Source: Asterias rubens
Lineage: Eukaryota > Echinodermata > Asteroidea > Forcipulatida > Asteriidae
Direction: 5' to 3'
NCBI RefSeq assembly: GCF_902459465.1
Contig: NC_047083.1
Location: 746,501-810,500, forward strand
Length of the DNA: 64,000 nt
Below, piece by piece: positions 22,466-36,019 of this stretch; within the stretch, counting starts at the first letter, position 1; each line of letters begins with the position of its first letter. The notes beneath the pieces were generated by a model. That model did not search any database. It was given only the letters and a program-made list of their open reading frames with translations, and was not told where the DNA came from. Position numbers and translations under genes: made by a program.

Positions 22466-24994
22466 TTAATTTTTGTTTGCTCAACACAAAGTTATGAAAA
22501 TATAGCATTACAAATTTAGGGATCTGCTTTGGAACAGTTCATTGACCCCAGGGACCTCATGAAATAAGTAGTTGCATTCTGGAGGATGTTTTTCTTTTTA
22601 AAACCTCTTAAATAAGAAACATCCTGGTCATTGAAGCCAATTAATTAACAGGAATTGTGTTAGGTGTGGCAAGATGGATGAAGGGTGGATGATGATCAAC
22701 AGACTCACCCCCGAGGGAGCATTCTGGGTGGGTTTACCAAGCTGTGAGTAGTGTTTTTGAGGTAAGACAAGATTATTTGGGATCACTGGTTGAGTTATGA
22801 CTGTTAATCTGAGTAATAATCTTGATATAATATTGGGAAGGGGTAAGGGGTTGGGTATTTGTTCTCCCAAGGATTTGTCAAAGCTTTGGGGCATTAAATA
22901 TTAACAAATTTAAAAATTGTAAAAAAGGGGGAGGGGACTATATGTATTGGCCCAATAACCTAGCTTCTGAACCTGGAAAACCCTGATGATTTTGATGTTT
23001 CTACCGAGTAGGAAAGGAAACAACAATGGCAATAACTTAATAAACTAAATCGGTAAAAAGGGAGCAGTGCTGGTAGACCTGACGGCAGCAAACAAGAAGG
23101 CTGTGAGATGTGCCTAATCCTAGCCAAACATTTCAAGAGTAGCTAGATGATGGACTCGTAAGAAGAAGAAGTTGAACGGCTTCAAAGTTCTCAATAAAAC
23201 ACAAGACAACATGCTGAAACTTTCACTTATCATTTCTGTGTGACACCTTGTTTAACTCATACATTTATTACAGCATGAACAAGCTATCAGATCCCTGACA
23301 ACAAAACAGAAAAGTCTTTAAAATAAAATAAACATCGTGAAGAATTACCCTTTCTGATGATTTACTGTCCGACCAACGTCAAGGATTTCCGCTTTGCCCA
23401 AACACCAGAACCAGCCAGTAATCAACAACTGGTTGTTAGTGTTACTAAAAGGACAATTTACCTCCAAGTGGTTTGACCTCTAAAGCACTGGGGTCATGTG
23501 CAGAGGAGCACTGCCTGGGCCAAATGAAGAGGGTGTGTAAACATAAAACCTGTTAAAATGCTTACTAAGACCAAGTCACCAGCATGTGACAACTGGTACT
23601 ACTAAACCCCTCCCACCTGCCTCCCCCCCCCCTTTCAAAGAAAAAAAAAGAATGACAAATCCAGATGTGGAATATAATTTCGGAGAGGGCATAGAGCCAA
23701 GAACTTTTTTATGGAGAGGGCAAGGCATTTTTCAGTTTGAAAAGGGCGCTTCCATTTCAAAAATCTTAAAGTCTGTTTGACAATTTTGATGAGGGAACCA
23801 AGGTCAAGACCAGGGCAACCAAGGAGTAATTCCAGACATGTCGGGTAACCTTTCTCTCAAATGAAAATTACCATCCCAGCTAAAAATCTACTTTTGTCCT
23901 AATTAAAGGTTTACAATGACATTTACACCCCTTTTTTGTATAACAACCACAAATTTCACTGAGGTCCATTACTTTTTCAGCTCGTTCAAATTCCTTTCCT
24001 CCTTGTTCAAAGTAACCAAAGATACTTTTTTTTTCTTTTCTTTTTTACTTTTTTTTTACACCTCAGAAAAACATAATTTTTTACATTACTGGCCTTCACC
24101 TTGAAGTCAAGAAGTTTCTTTCTTAAAAAGAAATCCATCAAAGTTTGGCTTGAGGTTCTAGGTCAAGTGGCTTACAGCACATCATAATAAATTTTGCCCT
24201 AAATGTTTTCCCAGATAGTTTGAAGTGAAGGGGCATTTTTTTTTAGAATCTCAGTCTCAAGAGGTTTTTCAAAAAAACAAAAACACACAAACATAAAATT
24301 TTAAAACTATAACTAAAGGTAAAATCTATTTCTTGTGATAAATCTTTTGAAGGGGCACCAAGGCCAAGACCAGAGCAACAGTAGCCATGGCTGATGTAAC
24401 CCCAAGCCAGATGGTAAAATAAGGGTACAAAAAGTAGATTCCATTTTTATAAATCTATTCTACTTTTAGAAATATTTAAAAATGTTTTTTTATCACTAGA
24501 CCATGAGCCGGTCTATTCTTAGATCATAAGTGATTATTTATAAGTATACAAATCAATTAAATGCTTGCTGGAAATACTTTCAAGATTTGCCAGGAATAAG
24601 TTTCTAATTTCCAAGAGAGAGTGCACTGACCATTTGATGGGTCGACAAACTTTTTTCTTTTACTCATGACAAAAGTTCACATAGTGAGTAAAAAATGACA
24701 ACATTAAATGAGACAGCAGAACTTTATCAAAATTACGACTCGGCTTTCGGAGAATGTCAACGGATGTTTTGGGCATTAGGAACGGCACTGGTAGAAAGAG
24801 GGAAAGAGTAAGAGGAATTCAATTGGATCAAAAGCTTTGGAGAATGTAGGAGTCAAGAGTACAAACATGTGACGTCATATCACCGTGGCAACGTGTGGCG
24901 ACTAAGTCTGAAGGTTTGTTGTTCTGTGATGCAATAGTTGCGAAATGTCTCCTAGAAATCTTAAGTTGATCTTAATCCAAATACTTGTTTTGTT

Positions 24995-25192
24995 GTAGCA
25001 TTCACGGTATCAAATTCGATTCAAATATTTTTTGTGAAAAATTACTTCTTTCTCAAAAACTACTTTACTTCAGAGGAAGCCGTTTCTCACAATGTTTTAA
25101 ACTATCAACAGCTCTCCATTGCTCGTTACCAAAGAAGTTTTTATGCTAACAATTATTTTGAGTAATTACCAATAGTGTCCACTGCCTTTAAG
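24995..25192 (-). mobile_element. MITE-like element, family A, half copy
   Basis: Only the right part is present, from AAAATTACTTCTTTCTCAAA to the terminal TAGTGTCCACTGCCTTTAA. The other half is missing. Confidence 0.75.
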
Positions 25193-25464
25193 AGGATGCA
25201 ACTTTTTATTTCAGACCAAATAATAAACCAAAGGTAAACTGTTGTACGATTTAGTAAGAATCCGAGCCAATGAAGGAGGTGACTGAATACGATCAACGCT
25301 TGGGTAAATTTCTCTATTGAGTAGAACAGTTTTGAGAAGAACTTGTGATTTACTCATCATTTTGATCAGAATGCTCAGTTCACCGTGAGGAAATTGCCAA
25401 ATTCCAAATCGGAGTTGGGCTTTGGTGGACTTCCGGAGTCTTGCGAAAGGATGACTCAAACTTG

Positions 25465-25552
25465 GTGGTCAGGTTGGCGTAGTGCTTTCTTTCAACCTCT
25501 AGGACCCTGGTTTGAATCCCATCAGTGGCACTGGTTTTCAGTCCCTACCTGT
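25465..25552 (+). mobile_element. tRNA-derived SINE head
   Basis: A-box-like GGTTGGCGTAGTGC, B-box-like CTGGTTTGAATCCC, then body motif TTTTCAGTCCCTACCTG. It is the same element as the minus-strand copy at 4230-4632. A fold-back family B element starts directly after it. Confidence 0.6.
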
Positions 25553-25554
25553 CC

Positions 25555-25760
25555 CTAATTTCATAGAGCTGCTAAGCACATAAATTTGCTTAGCATGAAA
25601 TTTCTTCTTTGATAAAAACAGGATTATCAACCAAATTTCTATTTGTTGCATATTGCTTGTTACTGGTATTCAGCTGAAAATCATGTGGAAATTTGGTTGG
25701 TAACCCTCTTTTTATCAAGGCAAGAATTTCGTGTTGAGCAAATTTGTGTTTTTAGGTTTT
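25555..25760. mobile_element. Fold-back element, family B
   Basis: Starts TAATTTCATAGAGCTGCTAA. The right arm ends near AAATTTGTGTTTTTAGG without the final GGGCCC. It abuts the SINE head at 25465-25552. Confidence 0.7.
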
Positions 25761-26419
25761 CCCCGACATCTAAGACTTGACTTCCATTTTTTTCCCCCTC
25801 TTCACAGGTTTCTCCAGGAAAAAATACTTGAAAATCTTGATACCTAGGTACCAATCTAAACACCACACAAGGAATTGGTTGTCATTTCTAATATAGGAAA
25901 CGATTTGTAATACCAACAAACGATAACACGTAGAGTTAAAATAACTTGACAAATTGCTCTACAGCAAGTGTAATGCAATCATAAACATTTACATACGCAC
26001 GTTGTACGTCACATACATATGTCTGCCGTGTCTATTTTTATACTTTCTTGTTGACGTAGTTTCCCCCGTAGTGGGCAAAGTGAAGATCACGGCGATTTAT
26101 GTCTGATGTTTGGACGTGGCACACATACCAATTTACCATCTTAAAGGGATGGTACAATTTTCTGAAGAGAGGATTATTTCCAATCGTCTTTGCTTGGATT
26201 GCCCTTTAAGTAACTCACATATTTTAAATGAGTGAGTTTTTTTTATTTCTTTGAAAATTTGTTTTGCGGAGAAAGATTGTATCAAAAAGAAAGAGTTTGA
26301 TTTCTTGCCGATTTTGTGAATGTTTCTTTTGAAATTTTTCCTGGAAGCTCATCCCCATGCCAATCCTACCAGAGACCATACCCACATAATGTGGATGACT
26401 CGCCACCTTAAACACTGCC

Positions 26420-26990
26420 TACCAGGACCCTACCAGCCTTTGGCCTCAGTAGCATCCGTCCAAATTCTCTGACTTCTCCCTATCCTTCCAAAAAACATCC
26501 AGTGCATTTCATTTCAGCAGCCTTCATAGAAACAACCTACTACCAGGACCATGCCAGGCTACCCTACCAGGACCATACCAGGCTACCTACCCACATAACG
26601 TCAATGATTTGCCCCAAAAACAGTGCCTACCAGTACCAGCCTAGGGTATCAGTAGCCCGAGTCACAAACTCTCTCACTGCTCCCTACCCAACCCCCAAAA
26701 ACATTCAGTAAATTTCATTTCAGGAGCGCCCATTCCTATGCCTACCAGGACCCTACCAGCCTTCGGGTAGCCCAGCAGAGTCACAATCCATCTCACTGCT
26801 CCCTACCCAACCCAAAAAAACATTCAGTAACGCCAATTCCGTTGCCAGGACCCTACCAGCGTTCAGTTTCAATAGCCAGAGTCACAAACTCTCTCACTGC
26901 TCCCTACCCAAACCCAAAAAAACATTCATTAAATTTCATTTCAGCATCGCCCATTCTGTTGCCAGGACCCTACTTATTTAGCCTACCTTC
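26420..26990. repeat. Irregular ~100-200-bp tandem repeat
   Basis: Four diverged units share AGGACCCTACCAGCCTT, GTCACAAACTCTCTCACTG, TGCTCCCTACCCAACCC and ATTTCATTTCAG. Matching words recur at about 26681, 26800 and 26901. Confidence 0.8.
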
Positions 26991-27975
26991 CCACATACAT
27001 GTACTGGCCATGACTCCTCCCCATAAAACTTGATACTTCAGATGCCTAATGACCATCTTACTCATTAGTGATTCCAGAAATCGCTGGAGCGTGACTAACC
27101 CAATCAAGTGCTGGTTATCAACATTGCGTGTCAATAAACATGTAGCAGTGCTGGTACATATCAAGGCTAGATATTAGTCATTTTGATTGATCATCTTGGG
27201 TAGAGTTCAGTGACTCTCTTATTGGACCACCTGGATGGGGTTTTATAAGGAGTTATTAAAATGTCCTCAACCTTTCTTGTATCCTTCTGCTTCCAAAGGT
27301 GTCATGAATTGACTCCACAAATTGGCCGACTATGTTACTTCGCAAAATAAAAGGAAAACCATTCAATTTCCAGGCATATTTGTTTGGATCATTATATTCT
27401 ACTTCTAAAACAACTATCTATAATCTAACCATATGCATTTCATAACAAACGGTTTTGAACACTTTTCATAGACCAACTCGCCCGATCCATGCCCTATCCA
27501 CGGCAACGTGTCCCTTTAATTGCGCGTTTACACCGTTTCAAACGCTGTACAGTAAAAAATACATTATAATACAGAATAAAAACACGAGCAGAAACAGCAA
27601 TTTGATTTAGAATACACAACAGTTGAAAAAAGAAGCAAATGGAGTAAAAAATTTCATTACAAACACAATTCCTCCATTCCAAGACTATGTATCAGTCTAC
27701 CTTAAAAGTCAGAATGGATTTCCAGTCACACTATATTACTCAAGTAAATGTCTATGTTGGCACAGCAGAAGAATATTCCCCCCATGTAAATTTATCCTGT
27801 GGCAGGAATGTACTTAAATCAAAGTAAATTGCAGCAAATCATCAAGTGCTGACGGACTGGTAATGTATGAAAGTAGAACAATTAGATACTGTTCTTGTTT
27901 CCTTCTGAGCAAGATGGCCTAATTACATGGCACATTACTGAAGTTAACTGACCTGGAACAAATCAAAGAGTCCAA

Positions 27976-28770
27976 TTTAGGGGTTCCTTAAACAAATCTG
28001 AGAGGCAGATTTGGGGGTTCCTTAAACAATTCTGAGAGGCAGATTTGGGGATTTCTTACTTGGGGTTCCATGAACAAATCTGAGTGGCAGATTTGGGGGT
28101 TCCTTAAACAAATCTGAGAGGCAGATTTGGGGGTTCCTTAAACAAATCTGAGAGGCAGATTTGGGGATTTCTTACTTGGGGTTCCTTAAACAAATCTGAG
28201 TGGCAGATTTGGGGGTTCCTTAAACAAATCTGAAAGGCAGATTTGGGGATTTCTTACTTGGGGTTCCTTAAACAAATCTGAGTGGCAGATTTGGGGGTTC
28301 CTTAAACAAATCTGAGAGGCAGATTTGGGGGTTCCTTAAACAAATCTGAGAGGCAGATTTGGGGATTTCTTACTTGGGGTTCCTTAAACAAATCTGAGTG
28401 GCAGATTTGGGGGTTCCTTAAACAAATCTGAGAGGCAGATTTGGGGGTTCCTTAAACAAATCTGAGAGGCAGATTTTGGGGTTCCTTAAACAAATCTGAG
28501 AGGCAGATTTGGGGATTTCTTACTTGGGGTTCCTTAAACAAATCTGAGTGGCAGATTTGGGGGTTCCTTAAACAAATCTGAGAGACAGATTTGGGGGTTC
28601 CTTAAACAAATCTGAGAGGCAGATTTGGGGGTTCCTTAAACAAATCTGAGAGGCAGATTTGGGGGTTCCTTAAACAAATTTGAGAGGCAGATTTGAGGGC
28701 TTTCTTAGATATCTGAGAGGCAGATTTGGGGGGTTTCTTAGAAATCTGAGAGGCAGATTTTGGGGTTCAT
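27976..28770. repeat. 34/48-bp minisatellite with higher-order pattern
   Basis: More than twenty units built on AAATCTGAGAGGCAGATTTG. The basic unit is 34 bp; a longer 48-bp unit carries an extra ATTTCTTACTTGGG. The long unit recurs at 28051, 28167, 28249, 28365 and 28515, that is every 116, 82, 116 and 150 bp, which equals 48 plus 2, 1, 2 and 3 short units. The last units (28680-28770) are decayed. Confidence 0.95.
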
Positions 28771-29886
28771 GAAGCCTTTTATTCAATTGAAAAACACTGG
28801 TCTTGTCCAGTCACAAATTTATCGTCTAACACATAAGCCTTGTGGCCTGTCTGTCCTCCAGTGTACAATTTGAGCCTTGACGAGTAACCTAAATAAAACC
28901 TTCTTTAACCATGAAGAAAATTAATTCAAAATCTAATTTCCTACCTCCATGGTCAAACGTTGAGAGCTGTCTCCACAAAAATGACAACACCCAATAAACC
29001 CATCATATAAAAAGCTACCATGAGCTAATTAAGAAAAAGGCAACAGAAAGGGCTTGGTCTGAGACTCTTACTCTTAGTCATCAAGACATTTCAATGGTCT
29101 AAGAACCTCTAGAGTGGCCGCTCTCAAATGAATCTACCAAATGAGCTTTCCCAAGAAACAAACCAATCAAACACAACAAAAACAATACAGAGGCAACTAG
29201 CTTTAAGACAACAGCACAATTAGTACTGGTCTACATGTATAGCATTGGACAATTGCTCCATGGTCTGAGATGCTCACCAAGATATTTTAATTAGCTAAGA
29301 ACATCTAGAAATGAACACGCTCAAAAAAGAAACCTATAGAATGAATTCCCCCATTAAATAAACAGTCACCAAACTACCAAAAACCAAAACAGAAGTCAAC
29401 TAGCTTAGAGGCAACAGCACAATCATTAGTCTGTCTGAGATGCTCACCAAGAAATTTGAATGAGCTAAGAAGAATCATCAAGAAATTTTACTGGTCTAGA
29501 TAAAATATCACTTTCAAACGAAATCTTTCAATTCAACTGAACTCTCTCATCAAAAGGTAACACAGAAGGAAACAGTGTTGGTCTCTTTCTGAGACGCTCA
29601 TCAAGAAATTTCAATGATCTAAGCAGATCTCCGCTGACCCCTGAGATGACCACTCTAACTTAAAACCAATACAAATTGGCCACAGTGTCCACTTACACCG
29701 TTCACCAGACACTCCAGACCAGCTTCCCTCTTCCCTGAATGGAATTCCATCTCGGCATAATAATCTTAGCATCTGATCATTTCTCTCTATTAGCCTCCAA
29801 CAGCCCTAACCTTTCAGGCAGATTATCTGTTTAGCGAGGGGTGGACCTCCAGGCTGTGTAAGAAGCGGGATGCACTCCAAGAGGAG

Positions 29887-30112
29887 AGGGTGTGTTTAAA
29901 GGGACAGTGCAGACCGTGGTTCAGTTAAAACGCGGCATTAAAGGGAAAGTATACACTTTCTCCTAAAGACGAGCAGAGTGTACTGTGCAAGAGGGATCCA
30001 CTTGGAGAGGATAGGGTGTGTTTAAAGGGACAGTGCAGACCGTGGTTCAGTTAAAACACGGCATTAAAGGGTAAGTATACACTTTCTCCTGAAGACGAGC
30101 AGAGTATACTGT
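29887..30112. repeat. 126-bp direct duplication
   Basis: Two copies beginning AGGGTGTGTTTAAAGGGACA at 29887 and 30013 differ at a few positions (for example AACGCGGC versus AACACGGC). This is a local tandem duplication. Confidence 0.9.
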
Positions 30113-30899
30113 TTGAAACGTCAAGACCACACCGGCTCTTTTCAGAGCCAACACTCCCACAAAAGAGTTGTCCCATGGTTGTACTCGCAAGTTTACTTCG
30201 ATTTATAGTTACTTCCTAATGAAAAGTGTACGTTTGTTTTGGGAGCTGTATGATTGTTTTAATCCTATATAAATAATATAGACACTCCAGACTCCTGAAA
30301 GGGCACAGTAATTTCCCTCTGATAAGGGCCACTTCTGTTGGGGAAAATGTAAATTTGTATAGGAACCTTGCAGAGGACAGCAAAAGCACAGGGCACAATG
30401 GCACTTGCAGTGGGTGCATTGGGTCATGGGTCATTTAGAGACCTGTATAATACAATAAAACTAACCTGTGAAACTTTCATTTCAAAAGGTGGTTTCGTTT
30501 TTCATAAATCAAGGCCAATAAGCACAAAGGCAATAAACAAGGGCATGGAGGCATGTAAGCCTTATGACAGCCAGACACAAGACAAAGCCGGGACAAAGTC
30601 TTTTTCGCCAAGTCAAGATTTTAAAAATCCTGACCTTCCTTCCACCACTCCTTTAAGACGGTTCTGAATTTAGCTGCCTACCATTTTCACCTCCCGTGGT
30701 TTCATGTGTGTATTTCTGAACACCAAACAATTGGGACTAGTCGTTGACCTATAATTTCCTAAAAGATTCAAGTCCGAAGGTGAAATTGTATGATTTTAGA
30801 AACGCTAGGCTTATCTGTTTGAGCCTTCTCGGAACCAGGGCATCATATTCAGTTTCAAAACGGCCTGTAGAAATTTGTGGCATGAAAGTTTGAGCAAAG

Positions 30900-31278
30900 T
30901 TTAAAGGCCCTTGACATGTTTGGTAAAAGTCAAAGACCAGTCTTCTCAACTTGTGCATAAAATAACAAACATGTGAAAACGTAGGCTCAATTGGTCATCA
31001 AAGTTGCAAGAAAATAATGACAGAAAAAACACCCTTGTTTCACAAATTTGTTCGCTTTCAGATGCCTGTGAAATAGCTTCAGGCATGAAGTCTTTCTCAC
31101 AGATTGAAATATTTTAGTGAGAAATTTCCTCTTTCTCAAAAAACTTTGTTACTTCAGAATTGTTTCTCACAATTTTTTAAACTGCCAACAGCTCTCTGTT
31201 GCTCGCTACCAAGTACCAGTAAGTTTTTTATGGTAATATATAATTTGATCAATTACCAATAGTGTCCAGTGCCTTTAA
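30900..31278 (-). mobile_element. MITE-like element, family A, diverged
   Basis: Left end TTTAAAGGCCCTTGACATG and right end ATAGTGTCCAGTGCCTTTAA. The central part has mutations and a deletion in the palindrome. Confidence 0.75.
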
Positions 31279-31484
31279 GAGCTACCAGCTTCGCTACTCC
31301 ACTGGGAGATGTCATATACACTAAAACAATGTCTCTGAAACGATATTTGATAAATTAATCCTTCAAAATGTCCTTGTTGTAATTCTAGACAAGATCTCGA
31401 CCCATATCTTCCACTCAACCTTCCTTAGTGAGACAGTTTTGACTAAGTACCCCAACAAATTCAAAAGAGAAATGGTTCAAAATA

Positions 31485-31610
31485 ACAAAGGTCGTTGGTT
31501 TGAATCCCACCGGAGTAATATGCCTTTGAGTTTTTCACAGAAGAACTTGGGTAAGTACTGAGTATATAGTGCTTACACACATCGGTGTATATGGGTAAAA
31601 ACCAAAATGA
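31485..31610 (+). mobile_element. SINE fragment
   Basis: B-box-like GTTGGTTTGAATCCCAC followed by body motifs AGTAATATGCCTTTGAG, AAGTACTGAGTATATAGTGC and GTATATGGGTAAAAACC. A short inverted piece of the body end (TTTTGGTTTTTACCC) follows at about 31643. Confidence 0.5.
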
Positions 31611-31989
31611 ATAACAAAGACATAGTGTATTTCTTTCTTACTCATTTTGGTTTTTACCCTAGACAAAGTTAACGAAAACAAATTGATGAAGGCCTGACAT
31701 CACAACAGGAGGTCATTACCAATTTGTGCATTACGGTTATGATCATGTGAATAATTTTGGTAAGTAATTCAACAGCTATTTTTTTTTTCAAAAGATGACT
31801 TACCTGACAAAAATTGTAGTACTCTAAATAAAGATGACTTTCAGTTCCTCATGGAGACGACGATCTCCCCTAAGCAACGGCTTCACATCCACAGCGTACC
31901 CTGAAAGATTTCAGAAGTATTTTCTTATCAAATGGTGGATTAAAAATTGTATACTTACGAACATAAAATGTACATACACATGTAAGACC

Positions 31990-32187
31990 AGGGCTCAATT
32001 TCATAGAGCTGCTTAAGCACAAAAAGTAGCTAAGCACAACAAAATTATGCTTACCAGAATAAGGTTACCAGCCAAACTACTATTTCACATGTATAATTTG
32101 TGACTGGTATCCTGCTCTACTCTGCTTAGCAGTCAATTGTTAAGCATTTTTTCTGTTTAATAGCAGCTCTATGAAACTAGGCCCTGG
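31990..32187. mobile_element. Fold-back element, family B (short form)
   Basis: Starts AGGGCTCAATTTCATAGAGC and ends AGCTCTATGAAACTAGGCCC, with a core lacking the AAATTTCTTCCTTGAT block. It belongs to the same short subfamily as 19218-19406 and 55000-55180. Confidence 0.7.
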
Positions 32188-32421
32188 TCTCGGGTGGCAG
32201 CGGTCTTGGCCTTTATTGTTGCAAGTGTTGACTTTTATTGCCCTTGGAAAAAACGCTGGGCCTTTTTACTGAGTACAACAGCAAGGGCTGACCTATATGT
32301 ACAGTACATGGTACCAGCATGTATAGACATTTCACAGAAATTTAACAACAACTTTGCTGTTATATCATGTTACACAACCCTAACCTTCTATCTATCCACC
32401 CCTGATCAAATAAATGGTTGG

Positions 32422-32794
32422 GTAGTGTCGTGGCCGAGCGGTTAAGAGCACGGAGGGTTTGAATCCCCAGCCGTGACACTTGTGTCTTTAAGCAAGACAC
32501 TTAACAATTGCTTCATCCTTCGGATGGGACGTAAAGCCGTTCGTCCCATGTGTTGAGTAGGCCTAACGCATGTAAATAGAACCCAGTGCACTTATCGAAA
32601 AGAGAAGGGGTTCGCCCCAGTGTTCCTGGCTGTGGCTGCTGTATGCGCGGTAGCACCTTGTAAACTTTTATAAAATGTTAAATAATTGGGTCTCAGAATT
32701 CATCACTGCAATAACCTATCTCTCTGAAAGTTTGTATATACTCAGCGCCTTGAGTACCTTGTTTGGTAGATACGTACGCTTTAAGAGACTTTGA

Positions 32795-32825
<31 letters not shown>
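32422..32825 (+). mobile_element. Near-complete tRNA-derived SINE with (ATT)n tail
   Basis: Head resembles a class II (Leu/Ser-like) tRNA: GTCGTGGCCGAGCGGTTAAG (A box) and GGTTTGAATCCCC (B box), but the anticodon arm is deleted. The body has TCTTTAAGCAAGACACTTAA and GGATGGGACGTAAAGCCG. The 3' end has TCAGCGCCTTGAGTACCTTG and an ATT microsatellite (about 32795-32825). This is the clearest SINE in the window; family name not assigned. Confidence 0.75.
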
Positions 32826-33510
32826 GTTGTTAGTATCACACGACACCTTTTCATATTTTCATCTCCACAAAAAGGAAAAACAATATATTGAGACTGAATA
32901 AATGTACGCATTCCTTTCATAAAAATAATAATAGTTCTGAAAATGATCCCTGTGCCTCACAAACAAACAAAAAAAACATCAGCAATTTGATCACATTAGG
33001 AATAAATAGGTTTTGAAATTGCGCTTGAAAGCATCCACTGTTGGCGAGGATCTTATGGTCTGTGGTACATTGTAACTCCAGTGAGTTGGCCCTTTAAATA
33101 TCATCCGAGATATAAGAAAGCAATAAATACGACTGATCATCGCGGTGCTTCTGCGATGACCAAATCTAACGACCGTTCCTTTGGTGAGTCATTGTGAAAC
33201 GGCCCGAGGATCATTTTGTAATCTTCAAGAACGCTCCATTATTTAATTGTCATTTTCTGACTCAGTTTTTATCTTAATGCATGAACAAATTGCCGCCGTG
33301 TCGTCGAATGGAGGGGTGGATTGTGCAATTTAGTTTTTCTCAGAAGTGTTTTCATTTGAAGTAATCCCTTCGACTGTTTTTTTGTATCATTTTGTTTCGG
33401 GGCTGCATAAATTCAGTGAGAATTTTTAAAGTTGTTTGTCAGTGTACATAAAGAGCTACACGTACATTAAATAGAAGACAATATTTTCGTCTTCAAAACT
33501 TGAATCAATC

Positions 33511-33903
33511 TTAAAAGGCAGTGGACACTATTGGTAATTTCTCAAAATAATTATTGGCATAAAACCTTTCTTGGTGACGAGTAATGGGGAGAGGTTGATG
33601 GTATAAAACATTGTGAGAAACAGCTCCCTCTTAAGCGCCATAGTTTTCGAGAAAGAAGTAATTTTCGACGAATTTGATTTTGAGACCTCAAGTTTAGAAT
33701 TTGAGGTCTCAAAATCAACCATCTAAACGCACACAACTTCGTGTTGCAAGGGTTATTTTTCTTTCATTTCATGTATTATCTCGCAACTTCGATGACCGAT
33801 TGAGCTCAAATTTTCACAGGTTTGTTATTTTATGCATGTGTTGAGATACACCAACTGTGAAGGCTAGTCTTTGACAATTACCAATAGTGTCCACTGCCTT
33901 TAA
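33511..33903 (+). mobile_element. MITE-like element, family A, near full length
   Basis: Terminal repeats AAAGGCAGTGGACACTATTG and CAATAGTGTCCACTGCCTTT are nearly perfect. The central palindrome GAGACCTCAAGTTTAGAATT / TTTGAGGTCTC is intact. About 393 bp, non-coding. Confidence 0.85.
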
Positions 33904-36019
33904 AAATTAAAACCATCTCCTTAAAGTTGAGGCAGCCATAACCAAGAGTATCACTGTTAATCGCATTTTGGGGTTTCCTGTCAAATTTTAAGACAAATCT
34001 TCAGCTACACATGAACAAGCCTGACAGTATTTTTATTTCAAGCGTTCCTCAGACAAATTAAAATTACAGACATCTTTCTTAATGTCAAAGCACTTACAAT
34101 TTTACACCTATAACTTTAACAAGTGCACATGTAATAATTCCGAGGAAACTTGGCCGACAGCGGCCGATTAGAATTCGGCAATATCACAAATTATTAGTTC
34201 CGTCACAGGGAGTTTGAAAAGCTGAGTAAACAAGCAATACGAGGTTGAGCTGGAAGTTATAGCGTTTACATTTGTATGGTCCGACTGCAATAACATCAAT
34301 TTAAACAGATAGGTGGGTGTCATATTTCTTTTTTCTTTCTTAGTTTGTGTTTTCTCTTCCCAACTCCCTCTCATAGAAACGAGCTGCTAACATTTTGTCT
34401 TGCAATCAGGGAAATAATTATTTAGATATCTAGTAATAAACCACAAGGGAAACTGACTGGGAAATATTTAGAATTACATTCAATATAATATGGATAAAGG
34501 TTCCACGTTCAGGGAGATTTTCAATTTTGTTCATCGGAAAATGGGACGGTTGGTTTATTTTCAGGACAATTTCCTGCAGTATTAAGGAGAGTTGTGTTAC
34601 TGGAAATTACATCCAAGGCATGTTTTTATTATACAGGGGTCCCTACTTAATTAAGATTCTCTTCCAAGGATTTCGTTTTGATCCTGCGGGGATCCAGACC
34701 TCTGAGTTTACTTAGAGCAAGACATCTTCAGAGACTTTGAGGTACAGTTTACAAATTAATTTGTAATCGTTCTTAAAATTAATAATAAATAATAAAACAC
34801 TGGTAAGAAACATACAGCAGCTTTTGAAAGTATAAAGCATTTTCAGAAATATTTCAACTCAAAATAATGTGGTTATGTAAGAAAATATGTCAATTTTTTT
34901 ATATAGAATTTTACCTTTTATGTTGAGAGAAAATTTTAGAAGGTTTCTCCCGTCTCCTTCCACAGCTCCACAGAATTCTGTCAAAAACGACCAACTCTGT
35001 TTTGACAGCGTCTTAGATGGCTGTGGAACATCAGAATCTAAGAGAGAAAAATAAACAGAAGAAAAGATAATAAGAAAATGAAAAATCGATGCTCATCATA
35101 CATATATTTCTCTTTCATACATTTATTTCTCTAATGTGCCAACTTTTTAACACAACAGGGAAACCAACTTGGCCCAAACCAAACAAATGGGACAGAAATG
35201 CATAAAGAGGCTGAGATAGGACATGTTTATATTCACATCCATACACAGCATGCCTTTGAAACTTTGAAATGGAAACTCGTCTAGATCCAATCGATTTAAC
35301 AAAAAGTATTTCTCTGAAGAGTCTCTTACTGTCTTCCAGTAAAAAAATAATGTTTGAGTTCTTGCTTCTCTAAGACTGCCAGGAACTTATCGCCTCGCTG
35401 TGTGACACAGCCTTTACACATCCTTTAAAGTCAAGACTCTCAAATGTTGTACTGTTTCTATTCTTCATGGTTAACAAATCAATTCATTTGTTTTTACCTG
35501 GAAGAGCATTCAGTCCAATTCTCAAATTTCCAAACGAAATGTCATAATTATTCATTTGACATGATGTCATCGACGATGTCACTCATGATGTCTAATGCCT
35601 TTAAACATCAATACCGGATTTCTCCACCAGCATCCAACGTCAAGATGTCGGATTTCCCGAGAAACCTCGCTCAATAGTCGGGCAGCTGCTAGACACAAAA
35701 GCATCGGCAAAACTAAGACCCGTACAGATAAGTCATCTAGGTATAGAATATTGTATGTCCTTGGCTCAATAAACCTCATTATTCATTGGGACACCAATGA
35801 AGGCGAAGTACCAACAGACGTTGTGACAACACACACTATGATTCACCGTGTCTTGTTTGCAGATCGCGATTTAGAGCAAGAGGATAAATGGGTTTTTATT
35901 TATAAATGTTAACCTAAATTTGATAATTTGTATAATTGGTTGAATTTAAAATCTTCCTGATGATCAGAACTAAGAATTAAATATCTAGAAGAACCTGCAT
36001 CATGCCTGTATGCTTTGTT

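Noticed and set aside
27976..28770. CRISPR-like array of repeats
   Set aside because: The units are directly adjacent with no unique spacers, and the surrounding genes are intron-containing animal genes. It is a minisatellite.
32194..32445. 83-codon open frame at 32194
   Set aside because: It starts next to a fold-back element and runs into the SINE head; no domain seen.
35595..35912. 105-codon open frame
   Set aside because: No recognised motif, and a frame on the opposite strand overlaps it; nothing supports either being coding.
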